Source: an uncultured Eubacteriales bacterium
Lineage (GTDB): Bacteria; Bacillota; Clostridia; Christensenellales; Aristaeellaceae
Direction of reading: 5' to 3'
Assembly (NCBI GenBank): GCA_902761825.1
Contig: CACWLY010000012.1
Coordinates: forward strand, 1-40,035
DNA length: 40,035 bases
Part shown: positions 7,478 to 16,321 of the stretch, piece by piece
How the letters are laid out: every line of letters starts with the position of its first letter
Numbering within the stretch: the stretch's first letter is position 1
Translations under genes and position numbers: made by a program
The notes under the pieces: model-generated
Databases searched by the model: none
What the model was told of the DNA's origin: nothing
The model's input: only the letters and a program-made list of their open reading frames with translations

Positions 7478-8804
7478 TCGTTTGCGCCTCCTTTTGATTC
7501 TTTCCGGATATCTGCGCTTCCGTCCGTTCCTTTGGCAGATCCAGCGTGAGCAGAAAGGACGGCTCGTTCCGTATTGCCATCCGGCCGCCCGTTTCCTCGA
7601 CGCGGCGGCGCAGAGACAGCAGCCCGCCGCTCTCCGCGACGGGGCCTTTCGGCGGCCTGCCGTTATTGCGCAGGCGGATTACGGACGCGCCGTCCCGGTC
7701 TGCGATCTCCACCCGGAGCGCGTCGCCGCCGGCGTGCTTGACGGCGTTCGCGGCGCACTCCCGGATCGCAAAAGCGAGCGGCTCCCGCCGCGCCGCGTCC
7801 TGCGCCGGCTTGCCTTGCAGCGTCACCGCGACGCCGATGCTTTCGGCCATAAGCATGGCGCTTTGCAGCGCGTCCATCCGCTCAGACTCCGGTTCCTGTG
7901 TCTCACCCAGCAGGAAGGCGTTCATTCGCGCCGTGGTCATGGCGACGATCTCCGCCTTGACGCTTTGCGGGTGTTCGAGATAGTGCTGACCCATCAGCAG
8001 CACCTGCCCCAGCTGATTGTGCAGCGCGGCGCGAGCGACAGCCTTCTCCCGCGCCACGAACATATCCCCGGACAGGTCGCTGACCGCCCGCATGCGCCTC
8101 TGTATATCCGTCAGGCGGTCATGCTTTTCCCGCAGCTGCTCGATGATCCGGTAGCGCTCGGTCACATCCACGGCGGTCAGCTGATGAAATTGCTGCGTGT
8201 TCGTTATCAGCTCTTTCTGCGTGAAAAGCCAGATGCTGCCGTCCGGCGCGCGAAGCAGGAGGCTGCCGTTTTGCTCCTCGCCGCGCTCGCGAAGCTGCCG
8301 GCAGAACAGCGCGGCGTTGGAGAGCGCGGCGTCAAAGAGCGCGTGGCAGAGCGCGTTCATCCTGAGATTGGAGAGCAGCACCGTTCCGTCCGGCGCGCTG
8401 ATGCACAGCCCCTCGGGCAGCAGGTTCACCGCCTCGCGGATGGCGTCAGGCGTCAGGACGGAGCGCCGGTGTTTCCGGAGCCTGCGGGCAACGCCCGTCA
8501 GCAGCGCGCCGGAAAGCGCTTCCAGGAGCGCGTAAACCGCCCAGGGCAGCGCAAACAGCTTCATCTGAACAGGCCCGAAGATCAGCGCCCTGTCCGCCTC
8601 CGAGGAGATCTGCGCCATCGCGCAATCCATCAGCACCGCGTGCAGCGCAAAGCCAAACAGCAGATTCAGCGCGGCGGACAGGCGAAAACGCCGGTAACTC
8701 ACAGTCTGAAACAGCACGACAAGCTGCGAGAGCACCAGCGCGAGCGCTGCAAGGCAGAGCAAAAGCCAGAGAGCGGAGCCGCGGATTGCCGCAAGCGGGC
8801 TCAT
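7470..8804 (-). CDS. Membrane sensor histidine kinase
   Basis: 444 aa. About four hydrophobic segments in residues 10-105, a PAS-like domain at about 120-215 (LLPEGLCISAPDG), a coiled helix, a DHp-like segment with candidate phospho-His 262 (AALHNQLGQVLL), and a HATPase domain with N-box RECAANAVKHAGG (N353) and a glycine-rich ESGGLLSLRRRV box. These are the features of an active NarX/DesK-like kinase. It overlaps the upstream sensor gene by 4 bases and the downstream regulator gene by 8 bases, so the three are translationally coupled. The ligand is unknown. Confidence 0.9.
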   Translation of the reverse strand: MSPLAAIRGSALWLLLCLAALALVLSQLVVLFQTVSYRRFRLSAALNLLFGFALHAVLMDCAMAQISSEADRALIFGPVQMKLFALPWAVYALLEALSGALLTGVARRLRKHRRSVLTPDAIREAVNLLPEGLCISAPDGTVLLSNLRMNALCHALFDAALSNAALFCRQLRERGEEQNGSLLLRAPDGSIWLFTQKELITNTQQFHQLTAVDVTERYRIIEQLREKHDRLTDIQRRMRAVSDLSGDMFVAREKAVARAALHNQLGQVLLMGQHYLEHPQSVKAEIVAMTTARMNAFLLGETQEPESERMDALQSAMLMAESIGVAVTLQGKPAQDAARREPLAFAIRECAANAVKHAGGDALRVEIADRDGASVIRLRNNGRPPKGPVAESGGLLSLRRRVEETGGRMAIRNEPSFLLTLDLPKERTEAQISGKNQKEAQTNG

Positions 8805-10444
8805 TGCGCCACCTCCCCTTCCGGCGCGTGGAGCGTCAGGAAGACATAGCCTTCGCTGTCCCGGCGTTCCGTTTTCAGTCCGGTTTCGGGAAGCGGCGGG
8901 AGCGCGTCCGTCTCTATGGCGAGACGCACGCCGTCCCGCGTTATCGAGACCGTCATGCGCTTCAGCGCCGGGAGCGAGGCTTCCACGATCGTCTCAAAGG
9001 CGTCGTAGAGCGCGTGGATCGCCGGCAGCGGGAGCGCGGAATACTCCTCTCCCATGGCGGCGGCTTCCACGCCGCAGTATTTGAGAAAGCGCGCGGAGTC
9101 CTGCAGCGCCAGAAACAGCTCCCGGTTGGGCTGCGGAAGTTCCTCATCGGAAAGCAGAAGCAGGTTGCTCTTGCGCTTCGACCAGGCATTCAGCACGCAG
9201 CAGAGGCCGAGCGCCCGGCTGAATGCCGGCGTTCCCGGCTCGTGAGCGGCGAGCAGCGCCTTGATCTGTTTCTGCTTCGGGCAGAGCGCGGCGGCGATCC
9301 GGTCATAGACCCGGTCCTGGGCGTCCAGATGCGCCTGCTTCTCCCGGAGCTCGTTTTCCACGGTGATCAGCTCGTTTTCCTCGCTCAGCAGCTCATTGGC
9401 TTCATCAAGACGGCGGCGCTCGCGGTGGAGCGCGGTCTCGTCCTCGGTCCAGAAAACGTAGCCCGCGCCGAGCGGCATGCCGCTCAGGCGTGTGTCCGTC
9501 TGCAGGTAGAGCGGCGATGAGAGCGACGCGCGGAGCTGTCCGGGCGTTGCCGGAAGCGGCGCGTTCGTTTCATAAACCGGATGAAGCGCTCTGTCCGTGA
9601 TCAGCACCGGCAGTTCGAGCGCCGAGAAAAAGCCGGTATAGTTCTCGTTGTAGGGGATCAGGCGCCGGCGGATGCAGATCTCCAGAAAGCCCAGCATGCA
9701 GAAAATGTGAATATCCGGTATATTGAAGAACACGGGCAGTTTGTAACGGTTCAGGAACAGCATGCAGCATTCGATCAGCGCGAACCACAGCGCTACCAGT
9801 CCCAGCAATGGCAGGACGTCGCGGGCGGACCGTCTTCCCGTCATGAGCAGCAGGAACAGCCCGGCGGCTGCGGTCAGGCCCATCCAGGCGTAGAGCAGAT
9901 AAAAGCCGGGGCCGAGTGTATAGCTTTCCGCCACGAAGAAAAAGTCCGCGACCGCGACCCGCGGCCGGTAAACGAAGCCGTGCAGGTCGTTGGTCATCAC
10001 CATCAGCGCGAGCGCGCAGGCCGGTATCAGCAGCAGCCATTCGTTGCGGGCTCCCCGGCCGTCCTCGCCGCGCCGGATACGCAGACACAGCATCAAAAAC
10101 AGCGTCGGGATCAGGATCTGCGGCGTCCAGTAGGCGTAGACGGCGTAGCGCGAGGGAGCGGGAACATTGAGCACGGCGCGGTATTTGATAACGCGCAGCA
10201 GCAGATAGCCCAGCATCAGCAGCCCGGCCGCGATGATATAGGAGCGCGCCTTGGTCGGCAGCAGCCGTTCGCGGACGGAACGGAGCCAGAACAGGAGCAG
10301 GCCGGCATAAAGCACAAAGTTCAGGCAGAACATCAGCGTTCCGACAAAGGGCGCGGCCGAACGCGTGAACAGATTGCAGACGCCGGCCAGAGCCAGTACG
10401 CCGAGAAAAACCGCGGTATTCCGGTTTTGCCTGTCCGGGGCCAT
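8801..10444 (-). CDS. 7TM sensor protein with degenerate kinase-like C terminus
   Basis: 547 aa. Seven to eight membrane segments in the N-terminal 260 residues match the histidine-kinase N-terminal 7TM type. A long coiled coil follows (residues about 340-385, RRRLDEANELLSEENELITVENELREK). The C-terminal part aligns by pattern to DHp plus HATPase, but no phospho-His is evident. The N-box position reads FETIVEASLPAL, without the key Asn, and no glycine-rich lids are seen. It is therefore probably a sensory pseudokinase that works through the active kinase encoded directly downstream (4-base overlap). The start is supported by AAAGGAGG. Function is inferred from domain layout and coupling. Confidence 0.75.
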   Translation of the reverse strand: MAPDRQNRNTAVFLGVLALAGVCNLFTRSAAPFVGTLMFCLNFVLYAGLLLFWLRSVRERLLPTKARSYIIAAGLLMLGYLLLRVIKYRAVLNVPAPSRYAVYAYWTPQILIPTLFLMLCLRIRRGEDGRGARNEWLLLIPACALALMVMTNDLHGFVYRPRVAVADFFFVAESYTLGPGFYLLYAWMGLTAAAGLFLLLMTGRRSARDVLPLLGLVALWFALIECCMLFLNRYKLPVFFNIPDIHIFCMLGFLEICIRRRLIPYNENYTGFFSALELPVLITDRALHPVYETNAPLPATPGQLRASLSSPLYLQTDTRLSGMPLGAGYVFWTEDETALHRERRRLDEANELLSEENELITVENELREKQAHLDAQDRVYDRIAAALCPKQKQIKALLAAHEPGTPAFSRALGLCCVLNAWSKRKSNLLLLSDEELPQPNRELFLALQDSARFLKYCGVEAAAMGEEYSALPLPAIHALYDAFETIVEASLPALKRMTVSITRDGVRLAIETDALPPLPETGLKTERRDSEGYVFLTLHAPEGEVAQ

Positions 10445-10488
10445 GGCGCGCCTCCTTTTCCGGTCGATGGCATATCTGTGTTCTGCGT

Positions 10489-12576
10489 TCAGTCAAGCTC
10501 GCCGACGGCGTCCTGCGCGCTGACGGGACGGAAGGTCCAGCCCTTCCAAGCGGCGAAGCGCTGCGCTTCGCTGGTCCGTTGCCCGAAAACGGTCAGCGTC
10601 TCCAGGCTCCCGAAGGCGTTTTCATCGATCTCAGTCACGCTCGCGGGGATGTAGATGTACGCGAGGTTCGGGCAGTCGGCAAAGGCCAGCTCGCCGATGC
10701 GCTCCGTCTCCTCTCCAAGCAGCGCGAAACGGAACGCGCAGCCGCGGAACGCCTCGTCCCCGATGGCTGTTACCTCCGCCGGGATAGAAAGGTCCGGCTG
10801 TATCCACCCGGCATAGACCGGCGTATCGGCCGTGATGGGGGTGGAAAAGTCAAAGGGCGTTTCCAGCGCTTCGTCGGCATACCAGCCGATAAACCACCAG
10901 TTTTCCAGGCTCGGATCGTCTGGCTGCTGCGCGGTCTCGCCGTGCCTGACGGTCTGAGTGCTGAGAATATCGAGGTTGCTCACAAAGAAAACGCTGTGCG
11001 TCACGTCCTCGCTGTGGACGTCGGTGTAGCGCGCGCCGTTAAAGTCGACGAAGGCCGTGTAGGTGACCGTCTTTCCGTCCCCGGAGGTCTCGGAGTCCAC
11101 GGTCGCCGCGATCGTTTCGGAATGGGGCGGCGTGTCCGTGCAGTCGGAGCAGGTAAAGGTCGCGAACGCGCTGGCTCCGCGCCAGATCCAGCTCGGCTCG
11201 CCGTACTGGTGAATGTGACCGCTGGTGATTCCAAAGCCCTCGGAACACACGTCGATCCAGCTGTCGGACGGTTTGCCGGAATCCGGGGACGTTCCGTCTC
11301 CCTCCTTGCCGGGCTTTTCCTTGCCGGGCTCCTGGATCACAGCCATATACAGCCCGACCTCATACGGAGGCCCTTCCACCTCCACGGTCTCTTTGCCCTG
11401 CCACAGACGCCAGATCAGCCGCGCCTCGCCTGCGTTGACCAGGTCCGCCCAGCTTGTTTTTCCTCCGTCCACGGAGATGTTCTTATTCTCGTCGAAGTCG
11501 ATGGGATCGCCGTCGTACTCCTTGTCGTAGGGCGTGTCGAGGAACTCATAGCTGTGGCCGCTGTATATCGGCTGCGGCTCCTGGTTCCAGTAGAGATAAA
11601 CCGGCGCGACCGCGACGGCGCCGACCGACGGGCTCACCGAGCCATCGGAATACGATCCGCGGGTGAAGAAGACGCTGCCGCTCCCATCCTTCGCCAGCAG
11701 GAACGGTCCGTGGCCGATATTCGGTTCGTAAATCGTAGCCGCGTAGCCGTTGTTCGGGTCGGTGTCGATATAGAAGCCGGCGTCCCCGGTCAGACCGCCG
11801 CGCCCGCGCGCAATGCCGTTGCCTCCGCCGCCGTTGAAGAAGATGTCCAGCGCGGTGCCGGTGGTCAGATGATAGAGATAATGGCCGTCAACCATATGAG
11901 CGTCGCGCTTGAGCATAAAGACGTTCTCGCGGTTACTGCCGAGGTAGATCAAGCCGTTTTCGTTCTCCGATACGGGAATGGCGGGCTGCCGGAGCGTCGC
12001 CTCGACGGTGGGCATGGCCATAACGTAGAGCTGGCCGTCCATTTCGCCCGCGATGGAATAGAGATAGTAGCGCGCGCCGCTTTCGATATTGTCGTAGTCG
12101 GTGAAGCGGGAAAAAGCCGTCGCGGTGATCGTAAAGCTGACAGGCGCTGAAATATCCCGCGTTTCGCCGTTCAGCGTCTGCGTGACCCTGACGGTATACT
12201 GTCCGACGCGGGCGGGTCCGCCGAAGTAGTGGGTGTTCGGACTGTCGTAGTCGATCACGGCCGGCTGGCCGTTGCTGTCGAGCCAGACGATCTGAACGCC
12301 CATCCCCGCGAGCTGCTCGTCGCTGTAGTTGACGATATAGTCGCTGCCGGTATCGGTCTGGATGGGGACGTTGTTGATCAGGACATTGCTCTTCCACAGA
12401 ACGAAAGCGCCCTCGTAGTATTGTCCCGTCTGATAATAGTGGCTGTAGTTTGACACCTCAAGGATCTGCGCCTCCGCCCAGTCTTCGCCGTCCGCTGACG
12501 CGGAGAGCGGAAACAGGCTGAGCAGCATGAGCAGTACCGGCAGAATAACCGGGATACGATTTGTACGGCGCTTCAT
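10489..12576 (-). CDS. Secreted surface protein with InlB-type repeat and leucine-rich end
   Basis: 695 aa from the ATG at 12574-12576 (GGAGGAAA upstream), preferred over an in-frame start at 12642. Residues 1-28 form a signal peptide ending SASA. The body is a beta-rich, Gly/Asp/Tyr-rich region of unknown function (residues 30-400). A charged Pro/Gly/Lys linker lies near 425-450. Next come a His/Cys-bearing segment with CSDCTDTPPH, one InlB B-repeat-like unit (NWWFIGWYADEALETPFDF) and a BspA-type leucine-rich piece (IPAEVTAIGDEAFRGC). No LPXTG motif or C-terminal anchor is seen. It heads the operon with the two sensors and the regulator, 44 bases ahead of the 7TM gene. Adhesin or ligand-binding roles are possible. 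Confidence 0.8.
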   Translation of the reverse strand: MKRRTNRIPVILPVLLMLLSLFPLSASADGEDWAEAQILEVSNYSHYYQTGQYYEGAFVLWKSNVLINNVPIQTDTGSDYIVNYSDEQLAGMGVQIVWLDSNGQPAVIDYDSPNTHYFGGPARVGQYTVRVTQTLNGETRDISAPVSFTITATAFSRFTDYDNIESGARYYLYSIAGEMDGQLYVMAMPTVEATLRQPAIPVSENENGLIYLGSNRENVFMLKRDAHMVDGHYLYHLTTGTALDIFFNGGGGNGIARGRGGLTGDAGFYIDTDPNNGYAATIYEPNIGHGPFLLAKDGSGSVFFTRGSYSDGSVSPSVGAVAVAPVYLYWNQEPQPIYSGHSYEFLDTPYDKEYDGDPIDFDENKNISVDGGKTSWADLVNAGEARLIWRLWQGKETVEVEGPPYEVGLYMAVIQEPGKEKPGKEGDGTSPDSGKPSDSWIDVCSEGFGITSGHIHQYGEPSWIWRGASAFATFTCSDCTDTPPHSETIAATVDSETSGDGKTVTYTAFVDFNGARYTDVHSEDVTHSVFFVSNLDILSTQTVRHGETAQQPDDPSLENWWFIGWYADEALETPFDFSTPITADTPVYAGWIQPDLSIPAEVTAIGDEAFRGCAFRFALLGEETERIGELAFADCPNLAYIYIPASVTEIDENAFGSLETLTVFGQRTSEAQRFAAWKGWTFRPVSAQDAVGELD

Positions 12577-12690
12577 GGCAGTTTCCTCCATCCTGTTAGG
12601 TATGACTCTATTGTAACAGCTTGACCGTCCTGTGACTATCACCCAATCATACCATTTTATATCAAAGCCGCGGCTTCTGCCATATTTTGC

Positions 12691-12719
12691 TGTACTTTTA
12701 CTGTGTTTTCATGTATAAT
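12691..12719 (+). promoter_or_regulatory. Likely promoter of the DUF368-obg operon
   Basis: A perfect TATAAT (12714-12719) with a weak -35 (TGTACT, 12691-12696) 17 bases upstream. It lies 52 bases before the DUF368 ATG and argues against a longer start at 12703. Confidence 0.6.
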
Positions 12720-12771
12720 ATCAAATTGGCGTATTCTTGCGCCGATTTTTCCAGAGGAGTACGAATCATTC

Positions 12772-13653
12772 ATGACGCAGCAACTGTTTTTTGTACTGGC
12801 CGGCGTGCTGTTTGGCCTCGCCAACGTGATCCCCGGCGTGTCCGGCGGCACGATGGCCGTGGTGTTCGGCATTTACGAGCGCCTGATCGGCATCCTGAGC
12901 GACCCCATCCGCAACATCAAAAAGGAATGGAAATTCCTGGTCATGTTCGCCGCCGGCACGGCGGTGGGCATCCTGGCGTTCGGCAAGCTGATGAACTGGC
13001 TGCTGGAAAGCAAATACCGCTCCGAAACCTTCCTTTTCTTCGTCGGCGTCATATTGGGCAGCCTGCCCATGCTGTTTAAAAACGCCTTCATGTCCGGCGG
13101 CAGGGTGAAGATCAGCGCGGGCGCGGTCGTCGCGTTCGCTATCGGCTTCGCCGTCATGATCCCCATGATCCTGGCGGGCAATAACGACGAGGCCAAGCAG
13201 GCCGCGAAGGACGGCGCGTCCATGGTCAGCGCGGGCGCGGGCCAGATGCTTCTGATGCTGCTGTACGGCGCGATCGCCTCCTCCACCATGATCATCCCCG
13301 GCATCAGCGGCTCCTTCGTGATGCTGCTGCTGGGCGTGTATCCCACCATTATCGCGGCGGTGGCCGCCCTGACGGGCTCGGGCGGCGCGATGGGCCAGGC
13401 CGTCCTGCTGCTTGCGCCCTTCGGCGTCGGCATTGTGCTGGGGCTGGTGTTCTGCTCCAAGCTGATCAAATACCTGCTCAAGCATCATGAGGCCGTCACC
13501 TACGCGGGTATTTTCGGCTTCGTGCTGGGCAGCATCGGCTGCGTGATCCGCGAGGTGACGTCGGTTTCCGTGCTGGGCGTTATCGCGCTGCTGGCCGGCG
13601 TGGCCGTGCTGTGGGCGTTCGAGCATTTCTCCCCCGAATCCGCAAAGGAGTAA
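12772..13653 (+). CDS. popT: DUF368 membrane protein, PopT-type undecaprenyl-phosphate translocase
   Basis: 293 aa from the ATG at 12772 (GAGGAG upstream). The N terminus shows the DUF368 signature (NVIPGVSGGTMAVVFGIYE) and a second, similar motif, IIPGISGSFVMLLLGVY, occurs near residue 180, as expected for an internally duplicated fold. About eight membrane segments are visible. DUF368 proteins have been reported to return undecaprenyl phosphate, the lipid carrier of wall polymers, across the membrane; applying that here is by family only. It is first in a plus-strand run, 3 bases ahead of obg. Confidence 0.85.
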   Translation: MTQQLFFVLAGVLFGLANVIPGVSGGTMAVVFGIYERLIGILSDPIRNIKKEWKFLVMFAAGTAVGILAFGKLMNWLLESKYRSETFLFFVGVILGSLPMLFKNAFMSGGRVKISAGAVVAFAIGFAVMIPMILAGNNDEAKQAAKDGASMVSAGAGQMLLMLLYGAIASSTMIIPGISGSFVMLLLGVYPTIIAAVAALTGSGGAMGQAVLLLAPFGVGIVLGLVFCSKLIKYLLKHHEAVTYAGIFGFVLGSIGCVIREVTSVSVLGVIALLAGVAVLWAFEHFSPESAKE

Positions 13654-13656
13654 ATC

Positions 13657-14916
13657 ATGGCATTGTTTGTGGATAAAGCGCCTTTTATCGCCAAGGCGGG
13701 TAACGGCGGCAACGGCTGCGTCTCCTTTCACCGGGAAAAGTTCGTGATCAACGGCGGCCCGGACGGCGGCGACGGCGGCCACGGCGGCAGCATCGTGCTG
13801 CTTGCCGACGGCAATATGCATACGCTGCTGGACTTCCGCATGAAGGCCAAATACGGCGCGCAGAACGGCGAGGACGGCCGCGGCGGGCGCTGCAGCGGCA
13901 AGAACGGCGAGGACATGGTGATCAAGGTGCCCGTCGGCACGGTGGTCCGCGCGGAGAACGGACAGATCGTGGCCGATATGTACGAGGACGGGCAGCGGCG
14001 CGTGCTGCTGCACGGCGGCCGGGGCGGATGGGGCAACGCGCACTTCGCTACGCCCACCCGCCAGGCGCCCAATTTCGCCAAGCCCGGCGTGACCACCCAG
14101 CAGTTCAAATTCACGCTGGAGCTGAAAACCATCGCCGACGTGGGCCTGGTGGGCTTTCCCAACGTGGGCAAAAGCACCATCCTGAGCGTGGTCACCCGCG
14201 CGCAGCCCAAGATCGCCAATTATCATTTCACCACCCTGACCCCGAACCTGGGCATCGTGCGCCGCCACGGTCTCGATTACGTGATGGCCGATATTCCCGG
14301 CCTGGTGGAGGGCGCGAGCGACGGCGCAGGGCTGGGGCACGATTTTCTGCGGCACGTGGAGCGCACAAGGCTGCTGGTGCACGTCGTCGACATGGCGGGC
14401 AGCGAGGGCCGCGACCCGCTGGAGGATTTCGCCGCAATCAACCTGGAGCTGGAGCGCTACGGCGACCTGAAAAACCGCCCGCAGATCGTGGCCGCCAACA
14501 AGATGGATCTGCCCGACGGGGCGGAATATCTGGAGCTGTTCCGCGCGAAATATCCCGACGTGCCGGTTTTCGCCGTTTCCGCCGCCACGCGGCAGGGCTT
14601 TGACGGCCTGCTGGACGCCGTCGAAAACAAGCTGCGCGAGCTGCCGCCGGCAGCGCCCTTCGAGCAGGAGGAATTCCTGGACGATCTGCCCGACCTGAGC
14701 GGCTACGAGGTGAAAAAGGCCGGCGGCGTATATATCGTGGAAGGCGCGGCAATGGAACGGCTGATCAACAGCGTCAATTTCGAGGATACCGACAGCATGA
14801 AGTGGTTCCATCTGACCCTGCGCCGCACCGGCGTGATCGACGCGCTGCGCCGCGCGGGCGCGGGCGAAGGCGATACCGTGCAGATCGAAGACATGCAGTT
14901 TGACTTTATCGACTGA
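13657..14916 (+). CDS. obg: Obg/CgtA GTPase
   Basis: 419 aa, complete. Residues 1-158 form the glycine-rich Obg fold (AGNGGNGCVSFHREK and repeated GGDGG runs). The GTPase domain has G1 GFPNVGKST (about 167), the switch II DIPGLVEGA, NKMD and a closing SAA motif. Residues about 340-419 form the OCT domain. Obg binds the large ribosomal subunit and couples GTP/ppGpp status to growth and ribosome assembly. The start follows AAAGGAG. In many Firmicutes obg lies next to rplU-rpmA; here it follows a DUF368 gene instead. Confidence 0.97.
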   Translation: MALFVDKAPFIAKAGNGGNGCVSFHREKFVINGGPDGGDGGHGGSIVLLADGNMHTLLDFRMKAKYGAQNGEDGRGGRCSGKNGEDMVIKVPVGTVVRAENGQIVADMYEDGQRRVLLHGGRGGWGNAHFATPTRQAPNFAKPGVTTQQFKFTLELKTIADVGLVGFPNVGKSTILSVVTRAQPKIANYHFTTLTPNLGIVRRHGLDYVMADIPGLVEGASDGAGLGHDFLRHVERTRLLVHVVDMAGSEGRDPLEDFAAINLELERYGDLKNRPQIVAANKMDLPDGAEYLELFRAKYPDVPVFAVSAATRQGFDGLLDAVENKLRELPPAAPFEQEEFLDDLPDLSGYEVKKAGGVYIVEGAAMERLINSVNFEDTDSMKWFHLTLRRTGVIDALRRAGAGEGDTVQIEDMQFDFID

Positions 14917-14934
14917 TTGGCCGGGAGAAACCGT

Positions 14935-15498
14935 ATGGACGCGAAAGAATACCTGCAGATCCTGCACACGGCCGAGCGGCTGAAAGACACGCCGCGGCAC
15001 TGCGCGACCTCCGGGGGCCGGGTGGAAAGCGTGGCCGAGCACAGCTGGCGCATCACGCTGATGGCCTTTCTGGCGGAGGACGAATTTCCCGGGCTGGATA
15101 TGGACAGGGTGCTGCGCATGTGCCTGATCCACGATCTGGGCGAATGCTTTACCGGCGATATCCCGACCTTCGCCAAAACGCAGAGCGACCGCGATACCGA
15201 GGATTCGCTGCTGCGGCGCTGGGTGCGTTCGCTGCCCGCGGAGGCGTCGGAAAAAATGCTCGCCCTCTATGAGGAGATGGACGCGCAGCAGACGGCGGAA
15301 TCGAAGCTGTACAAGGCGCTCGACAAGCTGGAGGCCGTGATCCAGCATAACGAATCCCCGCTTTCCACCTGGGAAGCGCACGAATACGAGCTCAACAAGA
15401 CCTACGCCTTCGACACCGTCGCCTTTTCCGGATGGCTGACCGCGCTGCGGGAAGAAATACTACGCGAAACGCTGGATAAAATAGCGGCCGGAAAATAA
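14935..15498 (+). CDS. HD-domain phosphohydrolase (YfbR-like 5'-nucleotidase family)
   Basis: 187 aa from the ATG at 14935, favoured over a TTG at 14917 because GGGAGA precedes it. The HD metal-binding set is visible: HC near residue 22, EHSW (first His), HDLGE (HD pair) and a later Asp in the YKALDKLE segment. Family members (COG1896) dephosphorylate deoxynucleoside monophosphates or other small phosphates. It lies 18 bases after obg in the same operon. The exact substrate is not determined. Confidence 0.85.
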   Translation: MDAKEYLQILHTAERLKDTPRHCATSGGRVESVAEHSWRITLMAFLAEDEFPGLDMDRVLRMCLIHDLGECFTGDIPTFAKTQSDRDTEDSLLRRWVRSLPAEASEKMLALYEEMDAQQTAESKLYKALDKLEAVIQHNESPLSTWEAHEYELNKTYAFDTVAFSGWLTALREEILRETLDKIAAGK

Positions 15499-15515
15499 GA
15501 ACAGGAGATGATCCC

Positions 15516-16292
15516 GTGCGGCACGAATGCATCACCCTGCCGGAAACCAAAGTGGTATTGGAAACCTACCTGATCGATAACCGCGCCGTCGAAAGCGAGC
15601 GCCGCCGCCCGCTGGCGCTGATCTTTCCCGGCGGGGCGTACGCCTATCGCAGCGACCGGGAGGCCGAGCCCGTCGCCCTGCGGCTGCTTTCGCTGGGCAT
15701 TCAGGCCGTGATCGTGCGCTATTCGGTCGCGCCCGCCCGCTATCCGCAGGCGCTGCGCGAGGCCGCCGAGGCCGTGGCCTACGCGCACGCGCACGCCGAT
15801 GAATGGCTGTGCGACGGCAGAAAGGTGGCCGTGCTCGGCTTTTCCGCCGGCGGGCACGCGGCGGCGCACATCGGCATCCGCTGGCAGGAAATGCCGCAGA
15901 AGGAAGCCTGCCGTCCCGACGCCATGATCCTGGGCTATCCCGTAATCACCGCCGGGCCTCACGCCCATCGCGGCTCCTTTGAAAACCTGCTGGGCGAAGA
16001 CCACGACGCGCTCTGCGACGCCGTTTCGCTGGAAAAGCATGTGACGGACGGCACGCCGCCCACCTTCCTGTGGCACACCTGGGAGGATCACGCCGTTCCG
16101 GTGGAAAGCAGCCTGCTGCTGGCCTGCGCGCTGCGCGAGCACGGCGTGCCCTGCGAAATGCACATTTACCAGAAGGGCGAGCACGGCATGTCGCTGAGCA
16201 GCGACGAGGTCTATCCGCCGGACGAGCCCAATATCCATCCGGAATGCCAGGGCTGGATCGACATGGCGGCCCGCTGGCTGAAAGCGCTTTAA
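15516..16292 (+). CDS. Alpha/beta hydrolase, acetyl-esterase-like
   Basis: 258 aa starting at GTG 15516 with AGGAGA upstream. The oxyanion region PGGAY is at about residues 38-42, the nucleophile elbow GFSAGGH has Ser110, and the remaining triad is probably Asp191 (TWEDHAVPV) and His223 (GEHGM). This arrangement matches the BD-FAE/xylan-esterase-like group that removes acetyl or short acyl groups from sugars. No signal peptide, so it is cytoplasmic and would act on imported oligosaccharides or small esters. It lies 17 bases after the HD gene. Confidence 0.85.
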   Translation: MRHECITLPETKVVLETYLIDNRAVESERRRPLALIFPGGAYAYRSDREAEPVALRLLSLGIQAVIVRYSVAPARYPQALREAAEAVAYAHAHADEWLCDGRKVAVLGFSAGGHAAAHIGIRWQEMPQKEACRPDAMILGYPVITAGPHAHRGSFENLLGEDHDALCDAVSLEKHVTDGTPPTFLWHTWEDHAVPVESSLLLACALREHGVPCEMHIYQKGEHGMSLSSDEVYPPDEPNIHPECQGWIDMAARWLKAL

Positions 16293-16321
16293 ATACCGTT
16301 GCTATATTAAGGAGGAATCGT

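Noticed and set aside
6737..7549. Plus-strand frames over the response regulator
   Set aside because: Antisense to an unmistakable receiver plus LuxR protein; shadow frames.
12766..15381. An 871-codon open frame on the minus strand
   Set aside because: Antisense to DUF368, obg and the HD gene; a compositional shadow in high-GC DNA.
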